From the NCBI RefSeq assembly GCF_006970445.1, contig NZ_CP033877.1, positions 3,604,750 through 3,668,749 on the forward strand: a DNA stretch of 64,000 nt. Reading direction: 5' to 3'. Source of the DNA: Stenotrophomonas maltophilia. GTDB lineage: Bacteria; Pseudomonadota; Gammaproteobacteria; Xanthomonadales; Xanthomonadaceae. This document shows positions 1 through 13,365 of this stretch, in pieces. The notes beneath the pieces were generated by a model. That model made no database searches, was not told the DNA's origin, and saw only the letters and a program-made list of their open reading frames with translations. Both the position numbers and the translations under genes were made by a program. The first letter of the stretch is position 1; each line of letters begins with the position of its first letter.

Positions 1-825
1 ATCGGCGGAGATGCGTGCATAGCGGCCGCCACCTGCAGTAGCGACTGCACGCAGGCTGCCCTCATCCAGCGCAGCCTGGCGGATCTGCCCACTGCCATCG
101 CGGTAGGCCGCACCGGCTGGCGTGCCCAGGCCCAGCACCGACACCTGCAGGCCCAGGCCGCGCGCCTGCGCCGCCGCCAGTGCCGCTTCGCTGTCTGCCT
201 GATCGCTGACCAGCAGGATCTGCCCCTGCAGCGCACCGATCTGCCGCATCAAGCGTGTCGCCCAGTCGATGCCGCGGTCGGCACGCTGGCCATCACGCGG
301 CATCACGTCCGGCGACAACGCATCCAGATACAGCGCGACGTTGCTGCCATCGTCGGTGAGCGGGGCCACGGTGTAGGCGTCATCGGCGTACACCACCAGA
401 CCCACCTGTCCGCCCCGGCGCGCGCGCAGCAACTCGCCCAGTTTCGCCCGCGCCTGCAGCAGGCGTGACGGTGGCAGATCGGTTGCCGTGATCCGGCTGG
501 ACAAGTCCAGCACCACCAGCAGCGGTGCGCTGGCCTGGAACATCGGTTGCGCCTGTTGGCGCCAGCTCGGCCCCGCCATTGCCAGCGATGCCAGTGCCCA
601 GCCGAGCAGCAACACCCAGGGCAAACGTGCCCGCCGCCTTGCACCGGCGGCCAGCAGGTGCGGCAACAGGTGCGCGTCCACCGCCTGCCGCCACACATCA
701 CTGCGCCGTTGCCGGTACAGCGCCAACGCGATGATCAGCGGCAGCGCCAGCAGTGCCCACAACCACTCGGGCCGCAGAAAGTGCAGCGCGTTCCAATCGG
801 GAAGATTCGAAGCAAACGCGATCAT
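1..825 (-). CDS. BatB-like von Willebrand factor A protein (3' end beyond window)
   Basis: The reading frame opens with ATG at 825 and stays open to base 1, so at least 275 residues are present and the C-terminus is missing. Two hydrophobic segments lie near residues 18-35 and 62-79, followed by a von Willebrand A-type region. The expected metal-site motif DxSxS reads D-L-S-S-R here, so metal binding may be weakened; the preceding BatA-like protein keeps the canonical form. The start overlaps the stop of that gene by four bases (ATGA). The order MoxR, DUF58, DUF4381, VWA, VWA is the usual one for Bat/aerotolerance-type clusters in proteobacteria. The exact cellular role is not established by sequence. 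Confidence 0.85.
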   Translation of the reverse strand, partial: MIAFASNLPDWNALHFLRPEWLWALLALPLIIALALYRQRRSDVWRQAVDAHLLPHLLAAGARRRARLPWVLLLGWALASLAMAGPSWRQQAQPMFQASAPLLVVLDLSSRITATDLPPSRLLQARAKLGELLRARRGGQVGLVVYADDAYTVAPLTDDGSNVALYLDALSPDVMPRDGQRADRGIDWATRLMRQIGALQGQILLVSDQADSEAALAAAQARGLGLQVSVLGLGTPAGAAYRDGSGQIRQAALDEGSLRAVATAGGGRYARISAD

Positions 826-1826
826 CGGCGACGCTCCGGCCACAGCCATGCCAATGCGCCCAGCAGCAATGCCAGGCCCAACGGCCACGCATAGCGTTCC
901 TCGCGCGGGCGCAGGCTCGGCCCCTTTGCGGCGACCGGCTCCAGGCGATCGAGCTCGGCATAGATGCCGGCCAGCTGCGCGGTGTCCCGCGCACGGAAGA
1001 ACTGGCCACCGGTCATGCTGGCGATCTTCTTCAGGGTGGCCTCATCGACCGGATCCTGGTCGGTGGAAATCGGGATACCAAACAAGCGCATGCTGCCATC
1101 GCCGCCAAACGCGACCGTGTGGATGCGCACGCCTTCGGCACGCGCCACTTCCGCGGCGCGCAGCGGCTCCAGCACACCGGCATTGCTGACACCATCGGTC
1201 AACAGGATCAGTACGCGCTGCCCCTCCGGCTGGCTGCGCATGCGCTTCACTGCCAGGCCGATGGCATCACCGATGGCGGTCTCGCGCCCGGCCAGGCCGA
1301 CCACGCTGTCGCGCAGCTGGTCGCGCACGCTGGCCAGGTCCGCGGTCAGCGGCGTGAGCGTGTAGGCGCGGTCGCCGAAGATCAGCAGGCCGACGCGGTC
1401 GCCGGCACGACGATCAAGGAAGTCGGCAAGCACGGCCTTGGCCGCGGTGAGGCGATCGACCGCCTGGCCGCCCAGCACCATGTCGCCCTCGCCCATGCTG
1501 CCGGACACATCCATCGCCAGCATCATCTGCCGCCCCTGCTGCGGCGGCGTGATGGCTTCGCCCAGCTGCTGCGGTCGCGCCAGCGCGATGCACAGTGCAC
1601 ACCAGCCCAGCCACAGCAGCAACGTGCGCAACCACGACACTTCAACACGGCCGCCACCAGACAGCGCTTCCAGTTCGGCAGCCGCATAAGGCACACGCAG
1701 TGCGGCGCCCGGTTCTGCACGGCGCTTCCACCAGTGCATCAGCAGCGGCAACGGCAGCGCCAGCAGGGCCAGCGGCCACGCCAGCTGCAGGTCCGGCCAT
1801 GGCCAGTAACTTGCCAGCAGGTTCAT
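822..1826 (-). CDS. BatA-like von Willebrand factor A membrane protein
   Basis: A 334-residue protein. I start it at the ATG at 1826 (MNLLASYW), which overlaps the end of the upstream DUF4381 gene; longer in-frame starts would run deep into that gene. It has two N-terminal membrane segments (about residues 13-30 and 58-75), a VWA domain with a canonical metal site (MDVSGSMGEGD near residue 100), and a C-terminal membrane helix (about 310-329). The VWA domain should face the periplasm. The family works next to MoxR ATPases, probably in folding, insertion or stress resistance of envelope proteins; that role is inferred from context. Confidence 0.9.
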   Translation of the reverse strand: MNLLASYWPWPDLQLAWPLALLALPLPLLMHWWKRRAEPGAALRVPYAAAELEALSGGGRVEVSWLRTLLLWLGWCALCIALARPQQLGEAITPPQQGRQMMLAMDVSGSMGEGDMVLGGQAVDRLTAAKAVLADFLDRRAGDRVGLLIFGDRAYTLTPLTADLASVRDQLRDSVVGLAGRETAIGDAIGLAVKRMRSQPEGQRVLILLTDGVSNAGVLEPLRAAEVARAEGVRIHTVAFGGDGSMRLFGIPISTDQDPVDEATLKKIASMTGGQFFRARDTAQLAGIYAELDRLEPVAAKGPSLRPREERYAWPLGLALLLGALAWLWPERRR

Positions 1827-2272
1827 CGGCGACGCTCCAGCAGCATCGCCAGATAGCGCTCGCGGGCCCAGCTGCGCACAGCCGCCACGTCGTTGCTGTC
1901 GACGCGCGGGCGATACGCGCCTTCGGCCAACAGGCTGCGGCGCGCATCGGGCAAGGTGCCCTGCGGGTCCAAGCGTTGCCACCAGGCATCATCGCGCAAC
2001 GATTCGCTGCCCGGCTTCGCATGGCGTGCGGCACGGCGCAGCAGTCCTGCGATGGCCGCCAGTTCGGCCGCGGCGTCGCTGGTAGTTGCCAGTTCCTGAT
2101 CGAACTGCTGCAACCAACGCTGGCGACGGCGGCGACGTCGCCACATCAGCACGGCGATCACCAGCAGCACCAGCGCGACCACCGCGCCGATCATCAGGTA
2201 ACCGGGGGCTGGCGGCCACCAGGACGGTGCCGGTGGCAGCTGCACATCGCGCAACGGCAGCGCGGCGCTCAT
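1823..2272 (-). CDS. DUF4381 domain membrane protein
   Basis: A 149-residue protein with a short proline-rich N-terminus, one membrane helix (about residues 25-43), then a stretch of arginines and a cytoplasmic helical domain. Size, layout and position between DUF58 and BatA genes match the DUF4381 family that accompanies MoxR/VWA clusters. Start and stop overlap the neighbouring genes by four bases at both ends, so the operon is translationally coupled. No catalytic motif is visible; it is likely a structural partner of the VWA proteins. Confidence 0.85.
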   Translation of the reverse strand: MSAALPLRDVQLPPAPSWWPPAPGYLMIGAVVALVLLVIAVLMWRRRRRRQRWLQQFDQELATTSDAAAELAAIAGLLRRAARHAKPGSESLRDDAWWQRLDPQGTLPDARRSLLAEGAYRPRVDSNDVAAVRSWARERYLAMLLERRR

Positions 2273-3198
2273 GCCGGCACCTCGGTCGGTGACGGCGCCA
2301 GCCAGGCGTCGCTGGGCGCATCGGTGGACAGCACCTGCACATCAACACGGCGTGCGCCGAGCTGGCGCCGCAGTTCCTGCAGCGGCTCGACGAAGTGTGC
2401 CTGCCAGTGCGCCTGCACCTCGCTGCGACGCAGGTCGAGACCGATACGCTGCTGCGCGGTCTGGAACTGCAACGCCGCCGAGGGAGGATGCAGTTCCAGC
2501 GGATCGACCAACAGCACCAGGCTGAGGTCGTGATGCTGGGCCAGCGCGCTCCAGCGCGCCGGTGGAATGCGGATGGCCTGCTGCGGATCGGCCAGCACCA
2601 GCATGCGTGCCCCCGGGCGCAGCACGCGACCGGCATGATCCAGCGCGCGCTCCAGGCCCAGATCGTCGGCTGGCGGCTGTGCGTACCAGCGGGTCAGCGC
2701 GTCGAGCACGCGCAGCACGCCGCGTGGACCACCTGAGGGGGCGATCGGCGCTTCGCGGTCGCTGCCACGCAGCGCACCCACGCGATCGCCACGGCGCTGC
2801 GCCGACCACGCGGCAACAGCACCCGCGCGTGCGGCCTGCACCGATTTGAAGCGCACGCGGGTACCGAAGTACAGCGCCGGCGACGTGTCGGCCACGATCA
2901 GGCTCACCCGCTCGCGCTCGGCCTGGAACAGTTTGGTATGGGCGCGGCCGGTGCGTGCCGTCACGCGCCAATCGATGTGGCGCGCGTCGTCGCCGGCCAC
3001 GTATTCGCGCGACTCGGCGTACTCCATGCCGCGGCCGCGCAGTGGGGACGGTGCCTGGCCCGCGTTGCCGGTGCGGCCACGGCGCGGCGGCGGCGGACGC
3101 TGTGCCAGCCGGCGCAGCGCGACCAGTTCGGCCAGCTGTGGGCGCAGCCCGTCACCTTCGAGCGCAGACGGGGCCTGTTCCAGGGATGGATCGGTCAT
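2269..3198 (-). CDS. DUF58 domain protein of the MoxR/VWA cluster
   Basis: A 309-residue protein. The family signature, an R-E-Y-x-x-G-D-D-x-R-x-I-D-W block, is present (REYVAGDDARHIDWRVTART, about residues 62-81), followed by a degenerate VWA-like fold with alternating hydrophobic strands. DUF58 proteins are almost always coded next to a MoxR ATPase, and here the gene lies 8 bases downstream of one. The next gene starts within its stop codon. The molecular function is unknown; it presumably links the ATPase to the membrane VWA proteins. Confidence 0.9.
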   Translation of the reverse strand: MTDPSLEQAPSALEGDGLRPQLAELVALRRLAQRPPPPRRGRTGNAGQAPSPLRGRGMEYAESREYVAGDDARHIDWRVTARTGRAHTKLFQAERERVSLIVADTSPALYFGTRVRFKSVQAARAGAVAAWSAQRRGDRVGALRGSDREAPIAPSGGPRGVLRVLDALTRWYAQPPADDLGLERALDHAGRVLRPGARMLVLADPQQAIRIPPARWSALAQHHDLSLVLLVDPLELHPPSAALQFQTAQQRIGLDLRRSEVQAHWQAHFVEPLQELRRQLGARRVDVQVLSTDAPSDAWLAPSPTEVPA

Positions 3199-3206
3199 GC
3201 GCAGGC

Positions 3207-4232
3207 TCAGGGTGCCGGCACCCGGGCCAGCAGCTCCTGCACCAGGCGCTCGCCATCCCAGCCCTCGGCGGTGGCTTCATAGCTGGGCAGCACGCGATGG
3301 CGCAGCACGTCGGCGGCGACTGCGCGCACATCGTCGGGCGTGACGAAGTCACGGCCGGCCAACCACGCCCGCGCGCGGGCGCAGCGCTCCAGTGCGATGG
3401 AGCCGCGCGGGCTTGCCCCCCAGGCGATGCGGCGGCCGAGGCCGGCGTCATAGCGCGAGGGATCACGCGACGCCAGCACCAGTTCGATCAGGTAGCGCTC
3501 CAGTGCCGGCGCCATGTGCAGGTCCAGCACTTCGCGGCGGGCGTCGAACACATCCTGCATCGGCAGCTTCTCCGGTGCCGGTGCCGCCTCGCCCAGCGCG
3601 CCACGGGCACGCTCGCGGGCCAGCCGCAGGATCTCCGATTCGGCGGCCTGGTCGGGGTAGCTGATGCGCACATGCATCAGGAAACGGTCCAGCTGCGCTT
3701 CCGGCAGCGGGAACGTGCCTTCCTGCTCGATCGGGTTCTGCGTGGCCATCACCAGGAACAGCGACGGCAATGCGTAGGTGTGGCGACCAACCGTGACCTG
3801 GCGCTCACCCATCGCTTCCAGCAGCGCCGACTGCACCTTGGCCGGCGCACGGTTGATTTCGTCGGCCAGCAGGATCGGGTGGAAGATCGGCCCGGGTACG
3901 AACTCGAAGCGGCCTTCCTGCGGGCGCCAGATCTCGGTGCCGGTCAGATCGGCCGGCAGCAGGTCGGGGGTGAACTGCACGCGGGCAAAGTCTGCTTCCA
4001 GGCGCGAGGCCAGTGCACGGATCGCCGTGGTCTTGGCCAGGCCCGGCGCGCCCTCCACCAGCAGATGGCCGTCGGCCAGCAGCGCGATCAGCAGGCGTTC
4101 GACCAGGGCCGCCTGGCCGACGATCTCGGTCGACAACGCATCGCGCAACTGGGTGAACGCCGCATGCAGGCGGGAAGTGGCCGGCGCGGGCGGCGGCGAG
4201 ACAGATTCGGGCATCGGCGGTGGCAGGTTCAT
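3207..4232 (-). CDS. MoxR family AAA+ ATPase
   Basis: A 341-residue AAA+ ATPase starting at ATG 4232 ([10 protein letters not shown]). Upstream in-frame ATGs exist, but they precede a proline-rich leader unlike the family. Walker A is GAPGLAKT at residues 61-68; Walker B is [10 protein letters not shown] near residue 130; a sensor region ([19 protein letters not shown]) is the MoxR-specific block. MoxR proteins act as chaperone-like ATPases for metal-centre insertion or complex maturation, generally with VWA partners, here coded immediately downstream. This is the first gene of the operon; its promoter should lie in 4233-4350. Confidence 0.92.
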   Translation of the reverse strand: MNLPPPMPESVSPPPAPATSRLHAAFTQLRDALSTEIVGQAALVERLLIALLADGHLLVEGAPGLAKTTAIRALASRLEADFARVQFTPDLLPADLTGTEIWRPQEGRFEFVPGPIFHPILLADEINRAPAKVQSALLEAMGERQVTVGRHTYALPSLFLVMATQNPIEQEGTFPLPEAQLDRFLMHVRISYPDQAAESEILRLARERARGALGEAAPAPEKLPMQDVFDARREVLDLHMAPALERYLIELVLASRDPSRYDAGLGRRIAWGASPRGSIALERCARARAWLAGRDFVTPDDVRAVAADVLRHRVLPSYEATAEGWDGERLVQELLARVPAP

Positions 4233-4349
4233 GGGGGCCTTTGACCGGCGCAGGACGGCACGGGTTCCCGACATCATCGCAGGGTGCCCTGCGATTGGCA
4301 TCAAGAACGGCTGAACGGCCCATCCACGCATGGCGTGGATCTACCTGTG

Positions 4350-4390
4350 GAAACGAAGAAGGGCCGCGCATGGCGGCCCTTCTTCGTTTC
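4350..4390 (-). terminator. Terminator of the pilMNOPQ operon
   Basis: A perfect inverted repeat with 18-base arms and a 5-base loop starts 16 bases past the pilQ stop. The arms begin GAAACGAAGAAGG and end in the mirrored CCTTCTTCGTTTC. The hairpin separates pilQ from the MoxR operon promoter region. A GTAG-type palindrome (4320-4344) lies directly beyond it. Confidence 0.85.
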
Positions 4391-4405
4391 GCGGGTGGCG
4401 CGGGC

Positions 4406-6376
4406 TCAGTTCTGCTTGGCCACGCGCAGCACCTTCGGGGTGACGAACACCAGCAGCTCGGCCTTGTCCTTGTTGCGGCCGCGCTTCTTGAACAGGTTAC
4501 CCAGGAACGGCACGTCGCCCAGGAACGGCACCTTGCTGATGCTGTTGCGATCGGTGAACTCGTAGACGCCACCGATCACCACGGTCTGCCCATCCTCGAC
4601 CAGCACCGCGGTGTTGACTTCGCGACGGTTGATCGACGGCACGGTGCCGTAGCCCTCCAGCTGGATCAGCTGGTCGACTTCGTCCTTCTTCACCTGCATG
4701 TTGAGGAACACGCGGTTGTCGTTGGTGATGGTCGGGGTGACCTTCAGCTCCAGCACCACTTCCTTGAACTGCACGTTCGGCGTCGCCACGCCGCCAGCGG
4801 TACCACCGCTGATGGTGACGTAGCCGATTTCCTTGCCCTGCTTGATCATCGCTTCGCGCTGGTTGGTGGTGACCACGCGCGGGTTGGAGATCACCTCGCC
4901 TCGCGATTCCTGCTGCATGGCCGACAGCTCCACGTCCAGCAGGTAACCGGCATTGAGGATCGACAGTGCCAGCGAACCCGGGTTGCTGGCGGCCGCCACC
5001 GGCAGGTTCCAGTTCAGGCCACGGGTGATCGCCGAGCCGGACTTCACCGGCGGCGGGCCGATCCGGCCACCCGCGTCCCAGTCGCGCTCGGCCTTGGCAT
5101 TGGCCAGGTCGGTCGCAACCTGCGACTTGCGGGTCTCGGCATTGGCATCCAGGCTGCCGCTGAAGTACACGTTGTCACGGCTGCCGCTGACACCGAACTT
5201 CGCGCCGAGTTCGCGGGCGAAGGTATCGGTGGCGATGACGATGCGGCTTTCGATCAGCACCTGGTCGACCGGGCGGTCGATCACGTTGATCAGCTCGCGC
5301 ATGCGCGCGATCTTCTTCGGAATGTCGCTGATCATCAGCGTGTTGGTGCGCTCGTCGGCCACGATGCGGCCGCGCGAGGACAGGAAGCCACTGTCTTCCT
5401 GCGAGGAGGAACCACCACCACCGCCACCACCACCACCGCCACTGCCGCCGATGCCCTTGGCCTCGGTCAGCGCTTTGAAGATCTGCGTGGCGCTGTGGTA
5501 GTTGATCTGGATGTAGTCGGTCTGCAGGTCTTCGCGGTTCTCGATGGCGATGCGCGCGTCTTCCTTCTCCTGCTCGAACTTGGCCAGTTCAGCCTGCGGA
5601 GCCACCCAGATCACGCTGCCGTCGCGACGCTTGTCCAGGCCCTTCGCGCGCAGCACGATGTCCAGCGCCTGGTCCCACGGCACATTGACCAGGCGCAGGG
5701 TCACATTGCCCTGCACCGAGTCGGACGCAACCACGTTCAGGTTGGACTCCTCGGCGATCAACTGCAGCACGGTGCGCACCGGCACGTCCTGGAAGTTGAA
5801 GGTCACCGGCTTGCCGGTGAAACCGCGCTGGCCGACGGCCTTGGCCGCCTGGGTGACGCTGCCGGCGGTGACCGCACCGACGGCGGCCTGGGCCTGCCGC
5901 GGGCTGATCTCGACCACGTACTCGTTGCCGCTCTGGTAGGCCAGCGATTCCACTGCACCGCCGGTGCTCAGCACCAGCTGGGTGCCGGCACCGGACGGCT
6001 TGGCGTCGATGCGCTGTACCGGCGTGGCGAAGTCGGTGACGTTCATCGGCTTCTGCAGGTTGGCCGGCAGTCGGGCATTGCCGACGTCGACCACGACGCT
6101 GTTGCCCTGCGTGCGCAGGTCAGGGATCGCGCCCTGCCCATCGAACTGCACGATCAGGCGCCCGGCGCCGTCATCGCCACGCTTGAAATCGATCTTGGCC
6201 ACCGACAGGCCTGCCGGCGCGGCGGCCGGTGCCACGGTGGCGCCCACCGGCTTTTCCGCCGGTGCGGCAGCCAGCGCCGGAGCGCAGGCCAGCATCAGCG
6301 CGACTCCCAGCGCGCTGACACGGTTCAAGGTAGAGCGCCGGATGGGACGCAGCCCCTTGGCTTGGTGAAAGGTCAT
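4406..6376 (-). CDS. pilQ: Type IV pilus secretin PilQ
   Basis: A 656-residue outer-membrane secretin through which the type IV pilus exits. A signal peptide (about residues 16-38, ending ALAAA) is followed by an AMIN-type peptidoglycan-binding region, a secretin N domain, and the C-terminal secretin core (VVTTNQREAMIKQGKEIGYV, then VKKDEVDQL, then NTAVLVEDGQTVVIGGVY). The length fits PilQ of xanthomonads. A run of ten glycines near residue 315, coded by a trinucleotide repeat (5412-5455), sits in a loop of the periplasmic domain. It is the last gene of pilMNOPQ, 21 bases after pilP. Confidence 0.97.
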   Translation of the reverse strand: MTFHQAKGLRPIRRSTLNRVSALGVALMLACAPALAAAPAEKPVGATVAPAAAPAGLSVAKIDFKRGDDGAGRLIVQFDGQGAIPDLRTQGNSVVVDVGNARLPANLQKPMNVTDFATPVQRIDAKPSGAGTQLVLSTGGAVESLAYQSGNEYVVEISPRQAQAAVGAVTAGSVTQAAKAVGQRGFTGKPVTFNFQDVPVRTVLQLIAEESNLNVVASDSVQGNVTLRLVNVPWDQALDIVLRAKGLDKRRDGSVIWVAPQAELAKFEQEKEDARIAIENREDLQTDYIQINYHSATQIFKALTEAKGIGGSGGGGGGGGGGSSSQEDSGFLSSRGRIVADERTNTLMISDIPKKIARMRELINVIDRPVDQVLIESRIVIATDTFARELGAKFGVSGSRDNVYFSGSLDANAETRKSQVATDLANAKAERDWDAGGRIGPPPVKSGSAITRGLNWNLPVAAASNPGSLALSILNAGYLLDVELSAMQQESRGEVISNPRVVTTNQREAMIKQGKEIGYVTISGGTAGGVATPNVQFKEVVLELKVTPTITNDNRVFLNMQVKKDEVDQLIQLEGYGTVPSINRREVNTAVLVEDGQTVVIGGVYEFTDRNSISKVPFLGDVPFLGNLFKKRGRNKDKAELLVFVTPKVLRVAKQN

Positions 6377-6397
6377 CGTGCTATCCCCAGTAAACGA

Positions 6398-6931
6398 TCA
6401 TTGATCTTCAAGCGAGAGCGTTGCCGGCCGTTCCAGCCAGCCACCCGCGCCATCCGGCACCAGTTCGATCAGCTCCACGCGGTCTTCGAAGACCGCCGTG
6501 ACCCGCCCGTCGCTCTGCCCCAGGTAACCGCCCGGGCGAACCCGGTAGGTGACCTTGTCCGGCCCCATCACCAGCGCCACGGTGCCTGCACCGGTGCCGA
6601 TGGTGCCGACCATGTCCAGCGCATCCAGCGGGAAGCCTTCCAGCGGCTCCTTGCGTCGGTTCGGGTCCGGTCGCAATCCGCCGTTCCCCTGCTGCGGATT
6701 GGTCCAGGCATCGGTGAACGGATCGCGCATGCCCTGCGCGGAGTATTCAAAGGTCTCGAACTGCTGCATCACCGGCAGCGGCTCCAGCGGTTGCGCCGGT
6801 CGCGCACGCTCGCCTTCCACCCACTTCTCAAGATTCGGTGCGTCGCCGGGCGTGCTGGTCACGCCACGGCCGCAACCGGCCAGCAGCAGTACAGCCAGCA
6901 CCATCGCACCACGTACGGTCTGCGCGCGCAT
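6398..6931 (-). CDS. pilP: Type IV pilus assembly lipoprotein PilP
   Basis: A 177-residue lipoprotein. The signal peptide ends in the lipobox LLAGC, so the mature protein is anchored by Cys near residue 20. PilP docks to the PilQ periplasmic domain and to PilN/PilO, linking the inner-membrane alignment complex with the secretin. The C-terminal part (VKLTYRVRPGGYLGQSDGRV-like block with a conserved GxYLG) forms the beta-sandwich. The ATG at 6931 overlaps the pilO stop (TGATG); an alternative GTG at 6934 would add one residue. Confidence 0.93.
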   Translation of the reverse strand: MRAQTVRGAMVLAVLLLAGCGRGVTSTPGDAPNLEKWVEGERARPAQPLEPLPVMQQFETFEYSAQGMRDPFTDAWTNPQQGNGGLRPDPNRRKEPLEGFPLDALDMVGTIGTGAGTVALVMGPDKVTYRVRPGGYLGQSDGRVTAVFEDRVELIELVPDGAGGWLERPATLSLEDQ

Positions 6932-7587
6932 CACTTCTTGCCCTCCTTGCCAGCGTCGGCCGCCTGCTGCGCCTGCACTTCGGTCTCGTCCAGGTAGCGG
7001 TAGGTCTTGACCGTACCGGACAGTTCCAGTGCACCGCTGCGGACGTTGCCGCCGGTCTTTTCCTTGGGCTTGAGGTTGATGTCATGCATGGTCAGGATCA
7101 CCACCCGCGGCAGCGAGGCCACGCCACTGACGAACGCGCCGAACTGGTGGTAACTGCCCACCATGCGCAGCTTGATCGGCTTTTCGGCGTAGAACTCCTT
7201 GATCTGCTCCTGCTCCGGTTCGAACAGCTCATTGGTCAGGCCGCTGGACAGCGCGGTCTGCGAGATGTCGATGATCAGGTCGGGCATTTCGGTCTTGCTC
7301 GGCAGCTGCCGCAGCATCTGCTGCAGCACCTGCTCCATCTGCGCCAGCTGCTGCTTCAGCGGCCCCAGGTTCACCGCGCGTTCCTGCTGCTTGGTGAACT
7401 CGGTGCGCAACTCGACTTCCTTCGATTCCAGGCCGGCCAGTTCCTCGCGCTTGCCGCTGATCAGCAGCATCCACGCCACGAACATGATGACCAGCGCCAG
7501 CAACGAGCAGAAGACGATCTTGGCCTTCTGCGGCCAGTTGCCGATGTCGTTGAAATCCAGGTTCTTGATGTCGATCTTCTGGCTCAT
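6931..7587 (-). CDS. pilO: Type IV pilus assembly protein PilO
   Basis: A 218-residue inner-membrane protein. It has a short cytoplasmic N-terminus, one membrane helix (about residues 24-44), a coiled coil (about 48-95), and a periplasmic ferredoxin-like domain ending in a lysine-rich tail. PilO pairs with PilN through matching coiled coils to form the inner-membrane ring partner of PilP. Its start overlaps the pilN stop by four bases. The residues and length are typical. Confidence 0.95.
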   Translation of the reverse strand: MSQKIDIKNLDFNDIGNWPQKAKIVFCSLLALVIMFVAWMLLISGKREELAGLESKEVELRTEFTKQQERAVNLGPLKQQLAQMEQVLQQMLRQLPSKTEMPDLIIDISQTALSSGLTNELFEPEQEQIKEFYAEKPIKLRMVGSYHQFGAFVSGVASLPRVVILTMHDINLKPKEKTGGNVRSGALELSGTVKTYRYLDETEVQAQQAADAGKEGKK

Positions 7588-8464
7588 GCGCGGTCCCCCT
7601 GCAGCAGCGCATTGAAGGCCTGCGGCGGCTGCGCCAGGCGGCTGCCCTCAGGCTTCGGGGCAGGTGCCGGGGCCGGCGCGGCAGCCGGAGCGGCCGGCTG
7701 GTTGGGCTTGGCCGGAGCGGCCGACGGTGCAGCAGCAGGTGCGGCAGGTGCCGGCGGCGGGCCTGCCGCAGGAGCTGCAGGCGTCGCGGCATCCGGACCT
7801 GCGGCCAACGGAGCCACCGGTGCCGGAGCAGCCGTCGCCACCGAGCCATCGGCGTTCAGGCCCGGCGTCGCCGAAACCTCTTCGCTCTGTGCCGGCAGCT
7901 TCACCTTGACCACGAACACGTAGGGCAGCGCCTTGATGTCGGCCAGCGGGCCGGCCTTGCCGTCCTTGTCCTTCTCCGGGTCACGCGCTTCGATGATCGA
8001 CAGCTCCGGGTTGGTCATCCAGCCGGAGGTCTCCAGGTTGCGCATGTAGGCCGAAACGCGGGCGTTGGACTGGGTGCGGCCTTCCAGCGTCAGCACATCC
8101 CCTTCCTGCTTCAGCGCGGTCAGCACCACGCCGTCGGGAATGGTGCGCACCAGCGCGTCGAACAGGTGGACCATCTGCGAGCGCTTGGCCTGCAGTTCCT
8201 CGATCACCTTCTTGCGGGCCAGCAGTCGTTCCTTCTGCGCGTCGAGACGATCAATCTCCTTGTTCTGTTCCTTGACCTTTTCGATCTCGGCTTCCAGATA
8301 GGCGTTGCGGTCCATCTGGCCGCTCACCTGGCGGTCGTAATAGAACCAGATCATCAGCGACAACAGCAGGCCACCGACGGCGGCCATGCCCAGCATTGCG
8401 TAGAACTCGCGCTGGCGTTGCTTGCGCCGCTCGGCGCGCCAGGGCAATAGATTGATGCGTGCCA

Positions 8465-8465
<1 letters not shown>
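7584..8465 (-). CDS. pilN: Type IV pilus assembly protein PilN with a long Pro/Ala-rich tail
   Basis: A 293-residue protein. It opens with the conserved cytoplasmic motif INLLPWRAERRKQRQREF, which binds PilM, followed by one membrane helix (about residues 24-42), a coiled coil (about 50-95) and the periplasmic ferredoxin-like fold (to about 200). The remaining 80-90 residues are almost only proline and alanine with a few lysines. Such a tail is absent from the shorter PilN of Pseudomonas (about 200 residues). It is probably a flexible extension towards peptidoglycan or PilQ. It overlaps both neighbours. Confidence 0.93.
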
Positions 8466-12708
<4,243 letters not shown>

Positions 12709-13353
12709 ATGCATCGCGCCCGTCAGCATGCTGCCAGCCAGACCCGCGAGCGGCGTCACCGCCTCGCCCACGAAGCCGCCCGCCTGATGGCCGAAGGCGG
12801 CATCCGCGACTACCACCAGGCCAAGTTGAAGGCCGCCAGCCGGCTCGGCATCCACGACGATGCCTCCCTGCCCCGCAATACCGAGATCGAGGACGCCCTG
12901 CGCGAGTACCAGCGGCTGTTCTCCGGGCCCCAGCACGGCAACGAACTGCAGCGCCGCCGCGAAGCCGCGATGCGCGCGCTGGAGTTCCTGCACGGCTTCG
13001 CGCCGCGCCTGGCCGGCCCCGTGCTGGACGGCACCGCCGATGCCAACAGCCCCGTGCAGCTGCACCTGCACAGCGACGACCCGGAAGCCGTGCACCGCTT
13101 CCTGGACGAACACGGCATTCCCGCCGAGTCGCGGACGCGTCGCCTGCGCATGGACCGCGAGCGCTGCCTGGACGTGCCGGTGTGGGTATTCAGTGCCGAA
13201 GAGTTGACCTTCGACCTGGCCGTGCTGCCGTACGACGCCCTGCGCCAAGCGCCGCTGTCACCGGTGGATGAGAAGCCGATGCGACGCGCGTCGGTGGCGC
13301 AGCTGCGGCAGGTGCTGGCCGAGGCGGAGATCACCGCGTACATCGGCGGGTGA
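12709..13353 (+). CDS. Conserved hypothetical protein, function not recognised
   Basis: A 214-residue soluble protein starting at ATG 12709, preceded by CAGGGAG. The N-terminus (about residues 1-60) is basic and helical (HAASQTRERRHRLAHEAARL). The middle contains two longer helices. The C-terminal half has alternating strands (PVQLHLHSDDPEAVHRFLDE, then VPVWVFSAEELTFDLAVLPYDALR). That last block is reminiscent of small nucleotidyltransferase-type folds, but I see no clear catalytic GS-D-D motif and do not assign that function. It is isolated between repeat arrays and probably monocistronic. Confidence 0.75.
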   Translation: MHRARQHAASQTRERRHRLAHEAARLMAEGGIRDYHQAKLKAASRLGIHDDASLPRNTEIEDALREYQRLFSGPQHGNELQRRREAAMRALEFLHGFAPRLAGPVLDGTADANSPVQLHLHSDDPEAVHRFLDEHGIPAESRTRRLRMDRERCLDVPVWVFSAEELTFDLAVLPYDALRQAPLSPVDEKPMRRASVAQLRQVLAEAEITAYIGG

Positions 13354-13365
13354 CGGTAGCGCCGT

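Noticed and set aside
6931-6934. GTG at 6934 as the pilP start
   Set aside because: The ATG at 6931 is adjacent, adds the usual lipoprotein signal and overlaps the pilO stop; the GTG would add one residue only.
4220-6997. A 925-codon frame on the plus strand opposite pilQ and pilP
   Set aside because: It is antisense to clear pil genes and gives His/Gln/Arg-rich low-complexity protein typical of GC-rich shadows.
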